From Setophaga petechia (Eukaryota > Chordata > Aves > Passeriformes > Parulidae), in the NCBI GenBank assembly GCA_024362935.1, contig JANCRA010000001.1, forward strand, positions 65,624,930-65,688,929: a DNA stretch of 64,000 nt, written 5' to 3'. Below are positions 1-9,452 of this stretch, piece after piece. Under the pieces are notes generated by a model. It was not told the DNA's origin. It was given only the letters and a program-made list of their open reading frames with translations, and did not search any database. The position numbers were made by a program, and so were the translations under genes. Numbering within the stretch: position 1 is the stretch's first letter; each line of letters opens with the position of its first letter.

Positions 1-1535
1 TTCGAATTGTACTGGGAAAGGAAAATGCAGGAGAGTGGAAAGGTACTGTTTTCCCTCAGTTTGCAAGCTGCTTACAAATGTCAGTGTTGTGCAGCCTTTA
101 GCTTTGCAGCGTCCTGTAGCAAGTGTCTCTAGTCACCTACATCTAAGCATATTCCTTTTTCACAATGTCTCGCAAGGAGAAACTCTGCCTGCTGAGAAAA
201 CATCTCCCATGGTGTTTTAGAAGGTACAAGAAGGTCTGCAGAGTGTTTTGCAAGAAGTACAAGAAAGTTGTCCAAAACCCCTAAAATTCGAATTGTACCG
301 GGAAAGGAAAATGCAGGAGAGTGCAGGGGTACTGTTTTCTCTCAGTTTGCAAGCTGCTTACAAAATGCCAGTGTTGTGCAGCCTTTAGCTTTGCAGCGTC
401 CTGTAGCAAGTGTCTCTAGTCACCTACATCTAAGCATATTCCTTTTTCACAATGTTTCGCAAGCAGAGACTCTGCCTGCTGAGAAAACATCTCCCATGGT
501 GTTTTAGAAGGTACAAGAAGGTCTGCAGAGTGTTTTGCAAGAAGTAAAAGAAAGTTGTCCAAAACCCCTAAAATTCGAATTGTACTGGGAAAGGAAAATG
601 CAGGAGAGTGGAAAGGTACTGTTTTCTATCAGTTTGCAAACTGTGCCACAATGCAAGTGTTGTGCAGCCTTTACCTTTGCAGTGCACTGTAGCAAGTGCC
701 TCTAGCCACCTACATCTAAGCAAATACCTTTTTCACTGTATCTCCAAAGGAGAATCTTTGCCTGTTGAGAAAACAGCTCCCATGGTTTTTAAAAGGGTAC
801 AAGAAGGTCTGCAGAGTGTTTTGCAAGAAGTACAAGAAAGTTGTCCAAAACCCCTAAAATTCGAATTGTACTAAGAAAGGAAAATGCAGGAGAGTGGAAA
901 GGTACTGTTTTCTCTCAGTTTGCAAGCTGCTTACAAAATGTCAGTGTTTTGCAGCCTTTAGCTTGGCAGCGTCCTGTAGCAAGTGTCTCTAGTCACCTAT
1001 ATTTAAGCATATTCCTTTTTCACAATGTCTCGCAAGGAGAAACTCTGCCTGCTGAGAAAACATCTCCCATGGTGTTTTAGAAGGTACAAGAAGGTCTGCA
1101 GAGTGTTTTGCAAGAAGTACAAGAAAGTTGTCCAAAACCCCTTCGATTCGAATTGTACTGGGAAAGGAAAATGCAGGAGAGTGGAAAGGTACTGTTTTCT
1201 CTCAGTTTGCAAGCTGCTTACAAAATACCAGTGTTGTGCAGCCTTTAGCTTTGCAGCGTCCTGTAGCAAGTGTCTCTAGTCACCTACATCTAAGCATATT
1301 CCTTTTTCACAATATCTCGCAAGCAGAGACTCTGCCTGCTGAGAAAACATCTCCCATGGTGTTTTAGAAGGTACAAGAAGGTCTGCAGAGTGTTTTGCAA
1401 GAAGTAAAAGAAAGTTGTCCAAAACCCCTAAAATTCGAATTGTACTGGGAAAGGAAAATGCAGGAGAGTGGAAAGGTACTGTTTTCTATCAGTTTGCAAA
1501 CTGTGCCACAATGCACGTGTTGTGCAGCCATTACC
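1..1535 (+). repeat. Satellite block 1 (left part, ends at LTR copy 1)
   Basis: The window opens inside an A-type monomer (phase start about 19 bp before the window) that mixes A1 and A2 diagnostic bases. Complete monomers follow at 268 (A2), 555 (B), 841 (A1) and 1128 (A2), then the left 121 bp of an L monomer from 1415. The 1128 monomer has the head variant cttcgattcg instead of ctaaaattcg. The block resembles but does not match the equivalent part of the 15.6-kb repeat at 15.6-17.0 kb: 268 is A2 where 15877 is a chimera, and 1128 and 16736 carry different A2 variants. The left boundary of the 15.6-kb super-repeat therefore lies near 1.4 kb. Confidence 0.93.
1530..1535. repeat. Left target-site duplication of LTR copy 1 (ATTACC)
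   Basis: ATTACC directly precedes the TG of the LTR and recurs at 2078-2083 directly after its CA. An LTR-free B monomer reads gcagccattacctttgcag at 2359-2377, with a single ATTACC, which is the expected empty site. A 6-bp duplication is typical of ERVK-like and alpharetroviral integrases. The same pair flanks the other complete copies. Confidence 0.93.
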
Positions 1536-1673
1536 TGAAGTTGGGCTGGCCGATGTTAGAGATGCCCGGCAAGCTTGCCAGCCCGCTTGCAGTCAGCAGA
1601 GACGTGGCCACAGTTCAGCTTCAGCCCGTGGGTGAAGTGAAGGAGAGACTCTCCAGTGTCAGGCGCAGTCAGG

Positions 1674-1679
1674 TCTATT
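1674..1679 (-). promoter_or_regulatory. Weak polyadenylation-signal candidate in LTR (AATAGA)
   Basis: On the minus strand this reads AATAGA, a weak relative of AATAAA, about 60 nt past the TATA-like box. It would give a short R region and a U5 of roughly 120 bp. No AATAAA or ATTAAA occurs on either strand of the LTR. The same offset holds in every complete copy. Confidence 0.3.
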
Positions 1680-1708
1680 GTGTTCCCACTGGAATCTGAA
1701 AAGTGGAG

Positions 1709-1726
1709 GGTCCCGAGGGCGGGACC
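1709..1726. promoter_or_regulatory. GC-rich hairpin and GC box in LTR
   Basis: A perfect 7-bp stem (ggtcccg / cgggacc) closes a 4-base loop (aggg). The plus strand also holds GGGCGGG, an Sp1-type GC box. In the minus reading it lies 10-30 nt past the TATA-like box and would straddle the start site or open the R region; in the plus reading it is a GC box just before TATAAA. It is present at the same offset in each complete copy. Confidence 0.5.
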
Positions 1727-1734
1727 GTAACAGG

Positions 1735-1742
1735 TTATAAAG
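1735..1742 (-). promoter_or_regulatory. TATA-like box of the LTR
   Basis: The plus strand reads ttataaag, the minus strand ctttataa, so a TATA element can be read in both directions. In the minus orientation it sits about 336 bp into the LTR, giving a U3 of about 365 bp. In the plus orientation U3 would be about 230 bp. Function is untested. Confidence 0.45.
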
Positions 1743-1869
1743 AGAGTGGGAGGTATGGGGTGGCAACATTCAGGAACAAATGGGGGTCCAGGGAAGGGTG
1801 TTACAAAAATGATACACATGGAAGGAAAACTAAAGGGGAAGAACTTAGGGAGGGGCCCCGGCCCCCTAA

Positions 1870-1874
1870 CCAAT
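1870..1874 (+). promoter_or_regulatory. CCAAT box in LTR
   Basis: CCAAT on the plus strand (ATTGG on the minus) lies about 130 bp from the TATA-like element and next to the GC palindrome ggggcccc at 1852-1859. NF-Y binds CCAAT in either direction. It lies upstream of the TATA only if the LTR is read on the minus strand, one reason for choosing that orientation. Confidence 0.4.
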
Positions 1875-1969
1875 CACTCGACGACCTAGTGAGAGATTTC
1901 TAGAAAAAGAGGCAGAAGGGCCAAGTGACTGGCAGGAAGCCGGGGGTGGAGAATGGAGAGAATACATTA

Positions 1970-1983
1970 GTTGTCATGGTAAC
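1970..1983. promoter_or_regulatory. RFX/X-box-like imperfect palindrome in LTR
   Basis: The 14-bp gttgtcatggtaac (minus strand gttaccatgacaac) resembles the RFX X-box, whose arms are GTTGCC and GGCAAC in symmetrical form. In the minus orientation it lies about 95-108 bp into U3, a typical enhancer position. Copies 2, 8 and 16 carry a T-to-A change inside it (catggaaac). Binding is inferred from the motif only. Confidence 0.35.
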
Positions 1984-2077
1984 TAAGGAGAGGTCAGGCG
2001 ATTGACACTTAACTGGAGAAAAACTTGGGCAGAAGCATAGCCAAAACAACTGAGGGGGAGCAGAACAAACCACAACA

Positions 2078-2083
2078 ATTACC
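2078..2083. repeat. Right target-site duplication of LTR copy 1 (ATTACC)
   Basis: ATTACC follows the CA end of the LTR and joins directly to tttgcagtgcactg of the split B monomer. The right flank of every complete copy then has the LTR-linked variant gtagcataggcctc, where other B monomers have gtagcaagtgcctc. Confidence 0.93.
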
Positions 2084-2248
2084 TTTGCAGTGCACTGTAG
2101 CATAGGCCTCTAGTCACCTACATCTAAGCAAATACCTTTTTCACTGTATCTCCAAAGGAGAATCTTTGCCTGTTCAGAAAACAGCTCCCATGGTTTTTAA
2201 AAGGGTACAAGAAGGTCTGCAGAGTGTTTTGCAAGAAGTACAAGAAAG

Positions 2249-2534
2249 TTGTCCAAAACCCCTAAAATTCGAATTGTACTGGGAAAGGAAAATGCAGGAG
2301 AGTGGAAAGGTACTGTTTTCTATCAGTTTGCAAACTGTGCCACAATGCAAGTGTTGTGCAGCCATTACCTTTGCAGTGCACTGTAGCAAGTGCCTCTAGC
2401 CACCTACATCTAAGCAAATACCTTTTTCACAGTATCTCCTAAGGAGAAACTTTGCCTTTTGAGAAAACAGCCCCCATGGTTTTTAAAAGGGTACAAGAAG
2501 GTCTGCAGAGTGTTTTGCAAGAAGTACAAGAAAG
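2249..2534 (+). repeat. B monomer with LTR-free target site (empty site)
   Basis: This B monomer reads gcagccattacctttgcag at 2359-2377: it has the base (A, in cATTACC) otherwise seen only beside the LTR, but no LTR. Most B monomers read gcagcctttacc. Its right side has the ordinary gcaagtgcctctagcc, not the LTR-linked variant. It is either a descendant of the pre-insertion monomer or a recombinant. A second copy sits at 17857. Confidence 0.85.
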
Positions 2535-4374
2535 TTGTCCAAAACCCTGAAAATTCGAACTGTTCTGGGAAAGGAAAACGCAGCAGAGTGGAAAGGTACT
2601 GTTTTCTCTCAGTTTGCAAGCTGCTTACAAAATGTCAGTGTTTTGCAGCCTTTAGCTTTGCAGGGTCCTGTAGCAAGTGTCTCTAGTCACCTACATTTAA
2701 GCATATTCTTTTTTAACAATGTCTCGCAAGGAGAAACTCTGCCTGCTGAGAAAACATCTCCCATGGTGTTTTAGAAGGTACAAGAAGGTCTGCAGAGTGT
2801 TTTGCAAGAAGTAAAAAAAGTTGTCCAAAACCCCTAAAATTCGAATTGTACTGGGAAAGGAAAATGCAGGAGAGTGGAAAGGTACTGTTTTCTCTCAGTT
2901 TGCAAGCTGCTTACAAAATGCCAGTGTTGTGCAGCCTTTAGCTTTGCAGCGTCCTGTAGCAAGTGTCTCTAGTCACCTACATCTAAGCATATTCCTTTTT
3001 CACAATATCTCGCAACGAGAAACTCTGCCTGCTGAGAAAACATCTCCCATGGTGTTTTAGAAGGTACAAGAAGGTCTGCAGAGTGTTTTGCAAGAAGTAA
3101 AAGAAAGTTGTCCAAAACCCCTAAAATTCAAATTGTACTGGGAAAGGAAAATGCAAGAGAGTGGAAAGGTACTGTTTTCTATCAGTTTGCAAACTGTGCC
3201 ACAATGCAAGTGTTGTGCAGCCTTTACCTTTGCAGTGCACTGTAGCAAGTGCCTCTAGCCACCTTCATCTAAGCAAATACCTTTTTCACAGTATCTCCAA
3301 AGGAGAATCTTTTCCTGTTGAGAAAACAGCTCCCATGGTTTTTAAAAGGGTACAAGAAGGTCTGCAGAGTGTTTTGCAAGAAGTACAAGAAAGTTGTCCA
3401 AAACCCCTAAAATTCGAATTGCACTAAGAAAGGAAAATGCAGGAGAGTTGAAAGGTACTGTTTTCCCTCAGTTTGCAAGCTGCTTACAAAATGTCAGTGT
3501 TTTGCAGCCTTTAGCTTTGCAGCGTCCTGTAGCAAGTGTCTCTAGTCACCTACATCTAAGCAAATTCCTTTTCCACAATGTCTCGCAAGGAGAAACTCTG
3601 CCTGCTGAGAAAACATCTCCCATGGTGTTTCAGAAGGTACAAGAAGGTCTGCAGAGTGTTTTGCAAGAAGTACAAGAAAGTTGTCCAAAACCCCTAAAAT
3701 TCGAATTGTACTGGGAAAGGAAAACGCAGGAGAGTGGAAAGGTACTGTTTTCTCTCAGTTTGCAAGCTGCTTACAAAATGCCAGTGTTGTGCAGCCTTTA
3801 GCTTTGCAGCGTCCTGTAGCAAGTGTCTCTAGTCACCTACATCTAAGCATATTCCTTCTTAACAATGTTTCGCAAGCAGAGACTCTTCCTGCTGAGAAAA
3901 CATCTCCCATGGTGTTTTAGAAGGTAGAAGAAGGTCTGCAGAGTATTTTGCAAGAAGTAAAAGAAAGTTGTCCAAAACCCCTTCGATTTGAATTTCGCTG
4001 GGTAAGGAAAATGCAGGAGAGTGCAGGGCTACTGTTTTCTATCAGTTTGCAAACTGTGCCACAATGCAAGTGTTGTGCAGCCTTTACCTTTGGAGTGCAC
4101 TGTAGTAAGTGCCTTTAATCACCTACATCTTAGCAAATACCTTTTTCACTGTATCTCCAAAAGAGAATCTTTGCCTGTTGAGAAAACAGCTCCCATGGTT
4201 TTTAAAAGGGTACAAGAAGGTCTGCAGAGTGTTTTGCAAGAAGTAAAAGAAAGTTGTCCAAAACCCCTAAAATTCGAATTGTACTGGGAAAGGAAAATGC
4301 AGGAGAGTGGAAAGGTACTGTTTTCTATCAGTTTGCAAACTGTGCCACAATGCAAGTGTTGTGCAGCCATTACC

Positions 4375-4916
4375 TGAAGTTGGGCTGGCCGATGTTAGAG
4401 ATGCCCGGCAAGCTTGCCAGCCCGCTTGCAGTCAGCAGAGACGTGGCCACAGTTCAGCTTCAGCCCGTGGGTGAAGTGAAGGAGAGACTCTCCAGTGTCA
4501 GGCGCAGTCAGGTCTATTGTGTTCCCACTGGAATCTGAAAAGTGGAGGGTCCCGAGGGCGGGACCGTAACAGGTTATAAAGAGAGTGGGAGGTATGGGGT
4601 GGCAACATTCAGGAACAAATGGGGGTCCAGGGAAGGGTGTTACAAAAATGATACACATGGAAGGAAAACTAAAGGGGGAGAACTTAGGGAGGGGCCCCGG
4701 CCCCCTAACCAATCACTCGACGACCTAGTGAGAGATTTCTAGAAAAAGAGGCAGAAGGGCCAAGTGACTGGCAGGAAGCCGGGGGTGGAGAATGGAGAGA
4801 ATACATTAGTTGTCATGGAAACTAAGGAGAGGTCAGGCGATTGACACTTAACTGGAGAAAAACTTGGGCAGAAACATAGCCAAAACAACTGAGGGGGAGC
4901 AGAACAAACCACAACA
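4375..4916 (-). mobile_element. Solo LTR copy 2
   Basis: Same 542-bp element with ATTACC on both sides. Copy-specific bases: G at 4679 (gggggagaac) and A at 4819 inside the RFX-like palindrome. Both are shared with copy 8, its partner in the 15.6-kb duplication; the 4819 change also occurs in copy 16. Confidence 0.88.
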
Positions 4917-6929
4917 ATTACCTTTGCAGTGCACTGTAGCATAGGCCTCTAGTCACCTACATCTAAGCAAATACCTTTTTCACTGTATCTCCAAAGGAGA
5001 ATCTTTGCCTGTTGAGAAAACAGCTCCCATGGTTTTTAAAAGGGTACAAGAAGGTCTGCAGAGTGTTTTGCAAGAAGTACAAGAAAGTTGTCCAAAACCC
5101 CTAAAATTCGAATTGTACTGGGAAAGGAAAATGCAGGAGAGTGGAAAGGTACTGTTTTCTCTCAGTTTGCAAGCTGCTTACAAAATGTCAGTGTTTTGCA
5201 GCCTTTAGCTTTGCAGCGTCCTGTAGCAAGTGTCTCTAGTCACCTATATTTAAGCATATTCCTTTTTCACAATGTCTCGCAAGGAGAAACTCTGCCTGCT
5301 GAGAAAACATCTCCCAGGGTGTTTTAGAAGGTACAAGAAGGTCTGCAGAGTGTTTTGCAAGAAGTACAAGAAAGTTGTCCAAAACCCCTTCGATTCGAAT
5401 TGTACTGGGAAAGGAAAATGCAGGAGAGTGGAAAGGTACTGTTTTCTCTCAGTTTGCAAGCTGCCTACAAAATACCAGTGTTGTGCAGCCTTTAGCTTTG
5501 CAGCGTCCTGTAGCAAGTGTCTCTAGTCACCTACATCTAAGCATATTCCTTTTTCACAATATCTCGCAAGCAGAGACTCTGCCTGCTGAGAAAACATCTC
5601 CCATGGTGTTTTAGAAGGTACAAGAAGGTCTGCAGAGTGTTTTGCAAGAAGTAAAAGAAAGTTGTCCAAAACCCCTAAAATTCGAATTGTACTGGGAAAG
5701 GAAAATGCAGGAGAGTGGAAAGGTACTGTTTTCTCTCAGTTTGCAAGCTGCCTACAAAAGACCAGTGTTGTGCAGCCTTTAGCTTTGCAGCGTCCTGTAG
5801 CAAGTGTCTCTAGTCACCTACATCTAAGCATATTCCTTTTTCACAATATCTCGCAAGCAGAGACTCTGCCTGCTGAGAAAACATCTCCCATGGTGTTTTA
5901 GAAGGTACAAGAAGGTCTGCAGAGTGTTTTGCAAGAAGTAAAAGAAAGTTGTCCAAAACCCCTAAAATTCGAATTGTACTGGGAAAGGAAAATGCAGGAG
6001 AGTGGAAAGGTACTGTTTTCTATCAGTTTGCAAACTGTGCCACAATGCAAGTGTTGTGCAGCCTTTACCTTTGCAGTGCACTGTAGCAAGTGCCTCTAGC
6101 CACCTACATCTAAGCAAATACCTTTTTCACTGTATCTCCAAAGGAGAATCTTTGCCTGTTGAGAAAACAGCTCCCATGGTTTTTAAAAGGGTACAAGAAG
6201 GTCTGCAGAGTGTTTTGCAAGAAGTACAAGAAAGTTGTCCAAAACCCCTAAAATTCGAATTGTACTAAGAAAGGAAAATGCAGGAGAGTGGAAAGGTACT
6301 GTTTTCTCTCAGTTTGCAAGCTGCTTACAAAATGTCAGTGTTTTGCAGCCTTTAGCTTTGCAGCGTCCTGTAGCAAGTGTCTCTAGTCACCTATATTTAA
6401 GTATATTCCTTTTTCACAATGTCTCGCAAGGAGAAACTCTGCCTGCTGAGAAAACATCTCCCATGGTGTTTTAGAAGGTACAAGAAGGTCTGCAGAGTGT
6501 TTTGCAAGAAGTACAAGAAAGTTGTCCAAAACCCCTTCGATTCGAATTGTACTGGGAAAGGAAAATGCAGGAGAGTGGAAAGGTACTGTTTTCTCTCAGT
6601 TTGCAAGCTGCTTACAAAATACCAGTGTTGTGCAGCCTTTAGCTTTGCAGCGTCCTGTAGCAAGTGTCTCTAGTCACCTACATCTAAGCATATTCCTTTT
6701 TCAAAATATCTCGCAAGCAGAGACTCTGCCTGCTGAGAAAACATCTCCCATGGTGTTTTAGAAGGTACAAGATGGTCTGCAGAGTGTTTTGCAAGAAGTA
6801 AAAGAAAGTTGTCCAAACCCCCTAAAATTCGAATTGTACTGGGAAAGGAAAATGCAGGAGAGTCGAAAGGTACTGTTTTCTATCAGTTTGCAAACTGTGC
6901 CACAATGCAAGTGTTGTGCAGCCATTACC
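4917..6929 (+). repeat. Satellite block 3 (7-monomer unit, first copy)
   Basis: Monomers A1 5088, A2 5375, A2 5662, B 5949, A1 6235, A2 6522, then L from 6809. Two consecutive A2 monomers break the A1-A2-B order, as after an exchange that added one A2. The 5088 monomer has the CCATGG site changed to CCAGGG. The L monomer has ccaaaccccc and gagtcgaaagg variants. It recurs at 20524-22536. Confidence 0.93.
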
Positions 6930-7471
6930 TGAAGTTGGGCTGGCCGATGTTAGAGATGCCCGGCAAGCTTGCCAGCCCGCTTGCAGTCAGCAGAGACGTG
7001 GCCACAGTTCAGCTTCAGCCCGTGGGTGAAGTGAAGGAGAGACTCTCCAGTGTCAGGCGCAGTCAGGTCTATTGTGTTCCCACTGGAATCTGAAAAGTGG
7101 AGGGTCCCGAGGGCGGGACCGTAACAGGTTATAAAGAGAGTGGGAGGTATGGGGTGGCAACATTCAGGAACAAATGGGGGTCCAGGGAAGGGTGTTACAA
7201 AAATGATACACATGGAAGGAAAACTAAAGGGGAAGAACTTAGGGAGGGGCCCCGGCCCCCTAACCAATCACTCGACGACCTAGTGAGAGATTTCTAGAAA
7301 AAGAGGCAGAAGGGCCAAGTGACTGGCAGGAAGCCGGGGGTGGAGAATGGAGAGAATACATTAGTTGTCATGGTAACTAAGGAGAGGTCAGGCGATTGAC
7401 ACTTAACTGGAGAAAAACTTGGGCAGAAACATAGCCAAAACAACTGAGGGGGAGCAGAACAAACCACAACA
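6930..7471 (-). mobile_element. Solo LTR copy 3
   Basis: Complete 542-bp LTR with both ATTACC flanks. By eye it matches the consensus of the other copies with no private base noticed. It opens the five-monomer unit that is duplicated next door. Confidence 0.88.
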
Positions 7472-8910
7472 ATTACCTTTGCAGTGCACTGTAGCATAGG
7501 CCTCTAGTCACCTACATCTAAGCAAATACCTTTTTCACTGTATCTCCAAAGGAGAATCTTTGCCTGTTGAGAAAACAGCTCCCATGGTTTTTAAAAGGGT
7601 ACAAGAAGGTCTGCAGAGTGTTTTGCAAGAAGTACAAGAAAGTTGTCCAAAACCCCTTCGATTCGAATTGTACTGGGAAAGGAAAATGCAGGAGAGTGGA
7701 AAGGTACTGTTTTCTCTCAGTTTGCAAGCTGCTTACAAAATACCAGTGTTGTGCAGCCTTTAGCTTTGCAGCGTCCTGTAGCAAGTGTCTCTAGTCACCT
7801 ACATCTAAGCATATTCCTTTTTCACAATATCTCGCAAGGAGAAACTCTGCCTGCTGAGAAAACATCTCCCATGGTGTTTTAGAAGGTACAAGAAGGTCTG
7901 CAGAGTGTTTTGCAAGAAGTACAAGAAAGTTGTCCAAAACCCCTAAAATTCAAATTGTACTGGGAAAGGAAAATGCAGGAGAGCGCAGGGGTACTGTTTT
8001 CTATCAGTTTGCAAACTGTGCCACAATGCAAGTGTTGTGCAGCCTTTACCTTTGCAGTGCGCTGTAGCAAGTGCCTCTAGCCACCTACATCTAAGCAAAT
8101 ACCTTTTTCACTGTATCTCCAAAGGAGAATCTTTGCCTGTTGAGAAAACAGCTCCCATGTTTTTTAAAAGGGTACAAGAAGGTCTGCAGAGTGTTTTGCA
8201 AGAAGTACAAGAAAGTTGTCCAAAACCCCTAAAATTCGAATTGTACTGGGAAAGGAAAATGCAGGAGAGTGGAAAGGTACTGTTTTCCCTCAATTTGCAA
8301 GCTGCTTACAAAATGTCAGTGTTTTGCAGCCTTTAGCTTTGCAGCGTCCTGTAGCAAGTGTCTCTAGTCACCTACATCTAAGCATATTCCTTTTTCACAA
8401 TGTCTCACAAGGAGAAACTCTGCCTGCTGAGAAAATATCTCCCATGGTGTTTTAGAAGGTACAAGAAGGTCTGCAGAGTGTTTTGCAAGAAGTACAAGAA
8501 AGTTGTCCAAAACCCCTAAAATTCGAATTGTACTGGGAAAGGAAAATGCAGGAGAGTGGAAAGGTACTGTTTTCTATCAGTTTGCAAGCTGCTTACAAAA
8601 TGCCAGTGTTGTGCAGCCTTTAGCTTTGCAGCGTCCTGTAGCAAGTGTCTCTAGTCACCTACATCTAAGCATATTCCTTTTTCACAATGTTTCACAAGCA
8701 GAGACTCTGCCTGCTGAGAAAACATCTCCCATGGTGTTTTAGAAGGTACAAGAAGGTCTGCAGAGTGTTTTGCAAGAAGTAAAAGAAAGTTGTCCAAAAC
8801 CCCTAAAATTCGAATTGTACTGGGAAAGGAAAATGCAGGAGAGTGGAAAGGTACTGTTTTCTATCAGTTTGCAAATTGTGCCACAATGCAAGTGTTGTGC
8901 AGCCATTACC
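7472..8910 (+). repeat. Satellite block 4 (5-monomer unit)
   Basis: Monomers A2 7643, B 7930, A1 8216, A2 8503, then L from 8790. The B monomer carries gagcgcaggggtac and gcagtgcgctg variants and ends with ccatgttttttaaaag in place of ccatggtttttaaaag. The L monomer has gcaaattgtgcc, also found only in its duplicates. Confidence 0.93.
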
Positions 8911-9452
8911 TGAAGTTGGGCTGGCCGATGTTAGAGATGCCCGGCAAGCTTGCCAGCCCGCTTGCAGTCAGCAGAGACGTGGCCACAGTTCAGCTTCAGC
9001 CCGTGGGTGAAGTGAAGGAGAGACTCTCCAGTGTCAGGCGCAGTCAGGTCTATTGTGTTCCCACTGGAATCTGAAAAGTGGAGGGTCCCGAGGGCGGGAC
9101 CGTAACAGGTTATAAAGAGAGTGGGAGGTATGGGGTGGCAACATTCAGGAACAAATGGGGGTCCAGGGAAGGGTGTTACAAAAATGATACACATGGAAGG
9201 AAAACTAAAGGGGAAGAACTTAGGGAGGGGCCCCGGCCCCCTAACCAATCACTCGACGACCTAGTGAGAGATTTCTAGAAAAAGAGGCAGAAGGGCCAAG
9301 TGACTGGCAGGAAGCCGGGGGTGGAGAATGGAGAGAATACATTAGTTGTCATGGTAACTAAGGAGAGGTCAGGCGATTGACACTTAACTGGAGAAAAACT
9401 TGGGCAGAAACATAGCCAAAACAACTGAGGGGGAGCAGAACAAACCACAACA
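8911..9452 (-). mobile_element. Solo LTR copy 4
   Basis: Complete 542-bp LTR with ATTACC on both sides and no private difference noticed. Its left flank has gcaaattgtgcc, shared with copies 5, 10 and 11 only, which ties these four together by duplication. Confidence 0.88.

Larger units (their letters stand above)
1536..2077 (-). mobile_element. Solo LTR copy 1 (ERVK-like, 542 bp)
   Basis: The element starts TGAAGTTGGG and ends CCACAACA on the plus strand, so it has TG...CA ends, and it is flanked by ATTACC on both sides. Satellite resumes in exact phase on the far side, so no internal gag, pol or env is present: it is a solo LTR left after recombination, or an LTR captured alone. I place it on the minus strand because that reading starts TGTTGTGG and ends AACTTCA, like the LTRs I recall in birds. 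It also gives a plausible order: RFX-like palindrome, CCAAT box in inverted orientation, TATA-like box, AATAGA, then U5. Orientation is inferred; a plus-strand reading has a better TATAAA but puts the CCAAT downstream of it. Copy-specific base: G at 2035, shared only with copy 7. The left flank has the variant atgcacgtg. Confidence 0.88.
2078..4374 (+). repeat. Satellite block 2 (8-monomer unit, first copy)
   Basis: After the right half of the L monomer come B at 2249, A1 2535, A2 2821, B 3108, A1 3394, A2 3681, B 3968, then the left half of L from 4254. Order B-A1-A2-B-A1-A2-B-L. The 3968 monomer has the divergent head cttcgatttgaatttcgc. The 3394 monomer has CAG at 3631 where most A monomers have a TAG stop. 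The same unit recurs at 17686-19981. Confidence 0.93.
6930..8910 (+). repeat. 1,981-bp five-monomer HOR unit, tandem copy a
   Basis: This unit comprises one LTR plus A2-B-A1-A2 and the two halves of L. It is followed directly by a near-identical 1,981-bp unit. Shared private bases include the B variant gcagtgcgctg, ccctcaatttg in the A1 monomer at 8216, CTCACAAGG near 8405 and gaaaatatctcccatgg near 8433. Confidence 0.92.

Noticed and set aside
268..507. 79-residue plus-strand frame repeated in nearly every A monomer
   Set aside because: It starts at TTG, not ATG, ends at a fixed TAG, and the 286-287-bp period shifts frame each monomer; no domain is recognisable. It is a by-product of the repeat.
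1709..1726. Rho-independent terminator
   Set aside because: The hairpin is not followed by a T-run on either strand and the context is a eukaryotic LTR.
1556..1873. 105-residue minus-strand frame present in every complete LTR
   Set aside because: It lies inside the LTR across the promoter elements, has no recognisable domain, and is conserved only because the LTR copies are near-identical.
1536..2077. Complete provirus or internal retroviral genes
   Set aside because: Satellite resumes in phase directly at both 6-bp duplications; there is no second LTR, primer-binding site or gag, pol or env sequence between them.
1536..2077. DNA transposon or SINE explanation for the 542-bp insert
   Set aside because: No terminal inverted repeats beyond TG/CA, no poly(A) or tRNA-like A/B boxes seen; TG...CA ends with a 6-bp duplication fit an LTR better.
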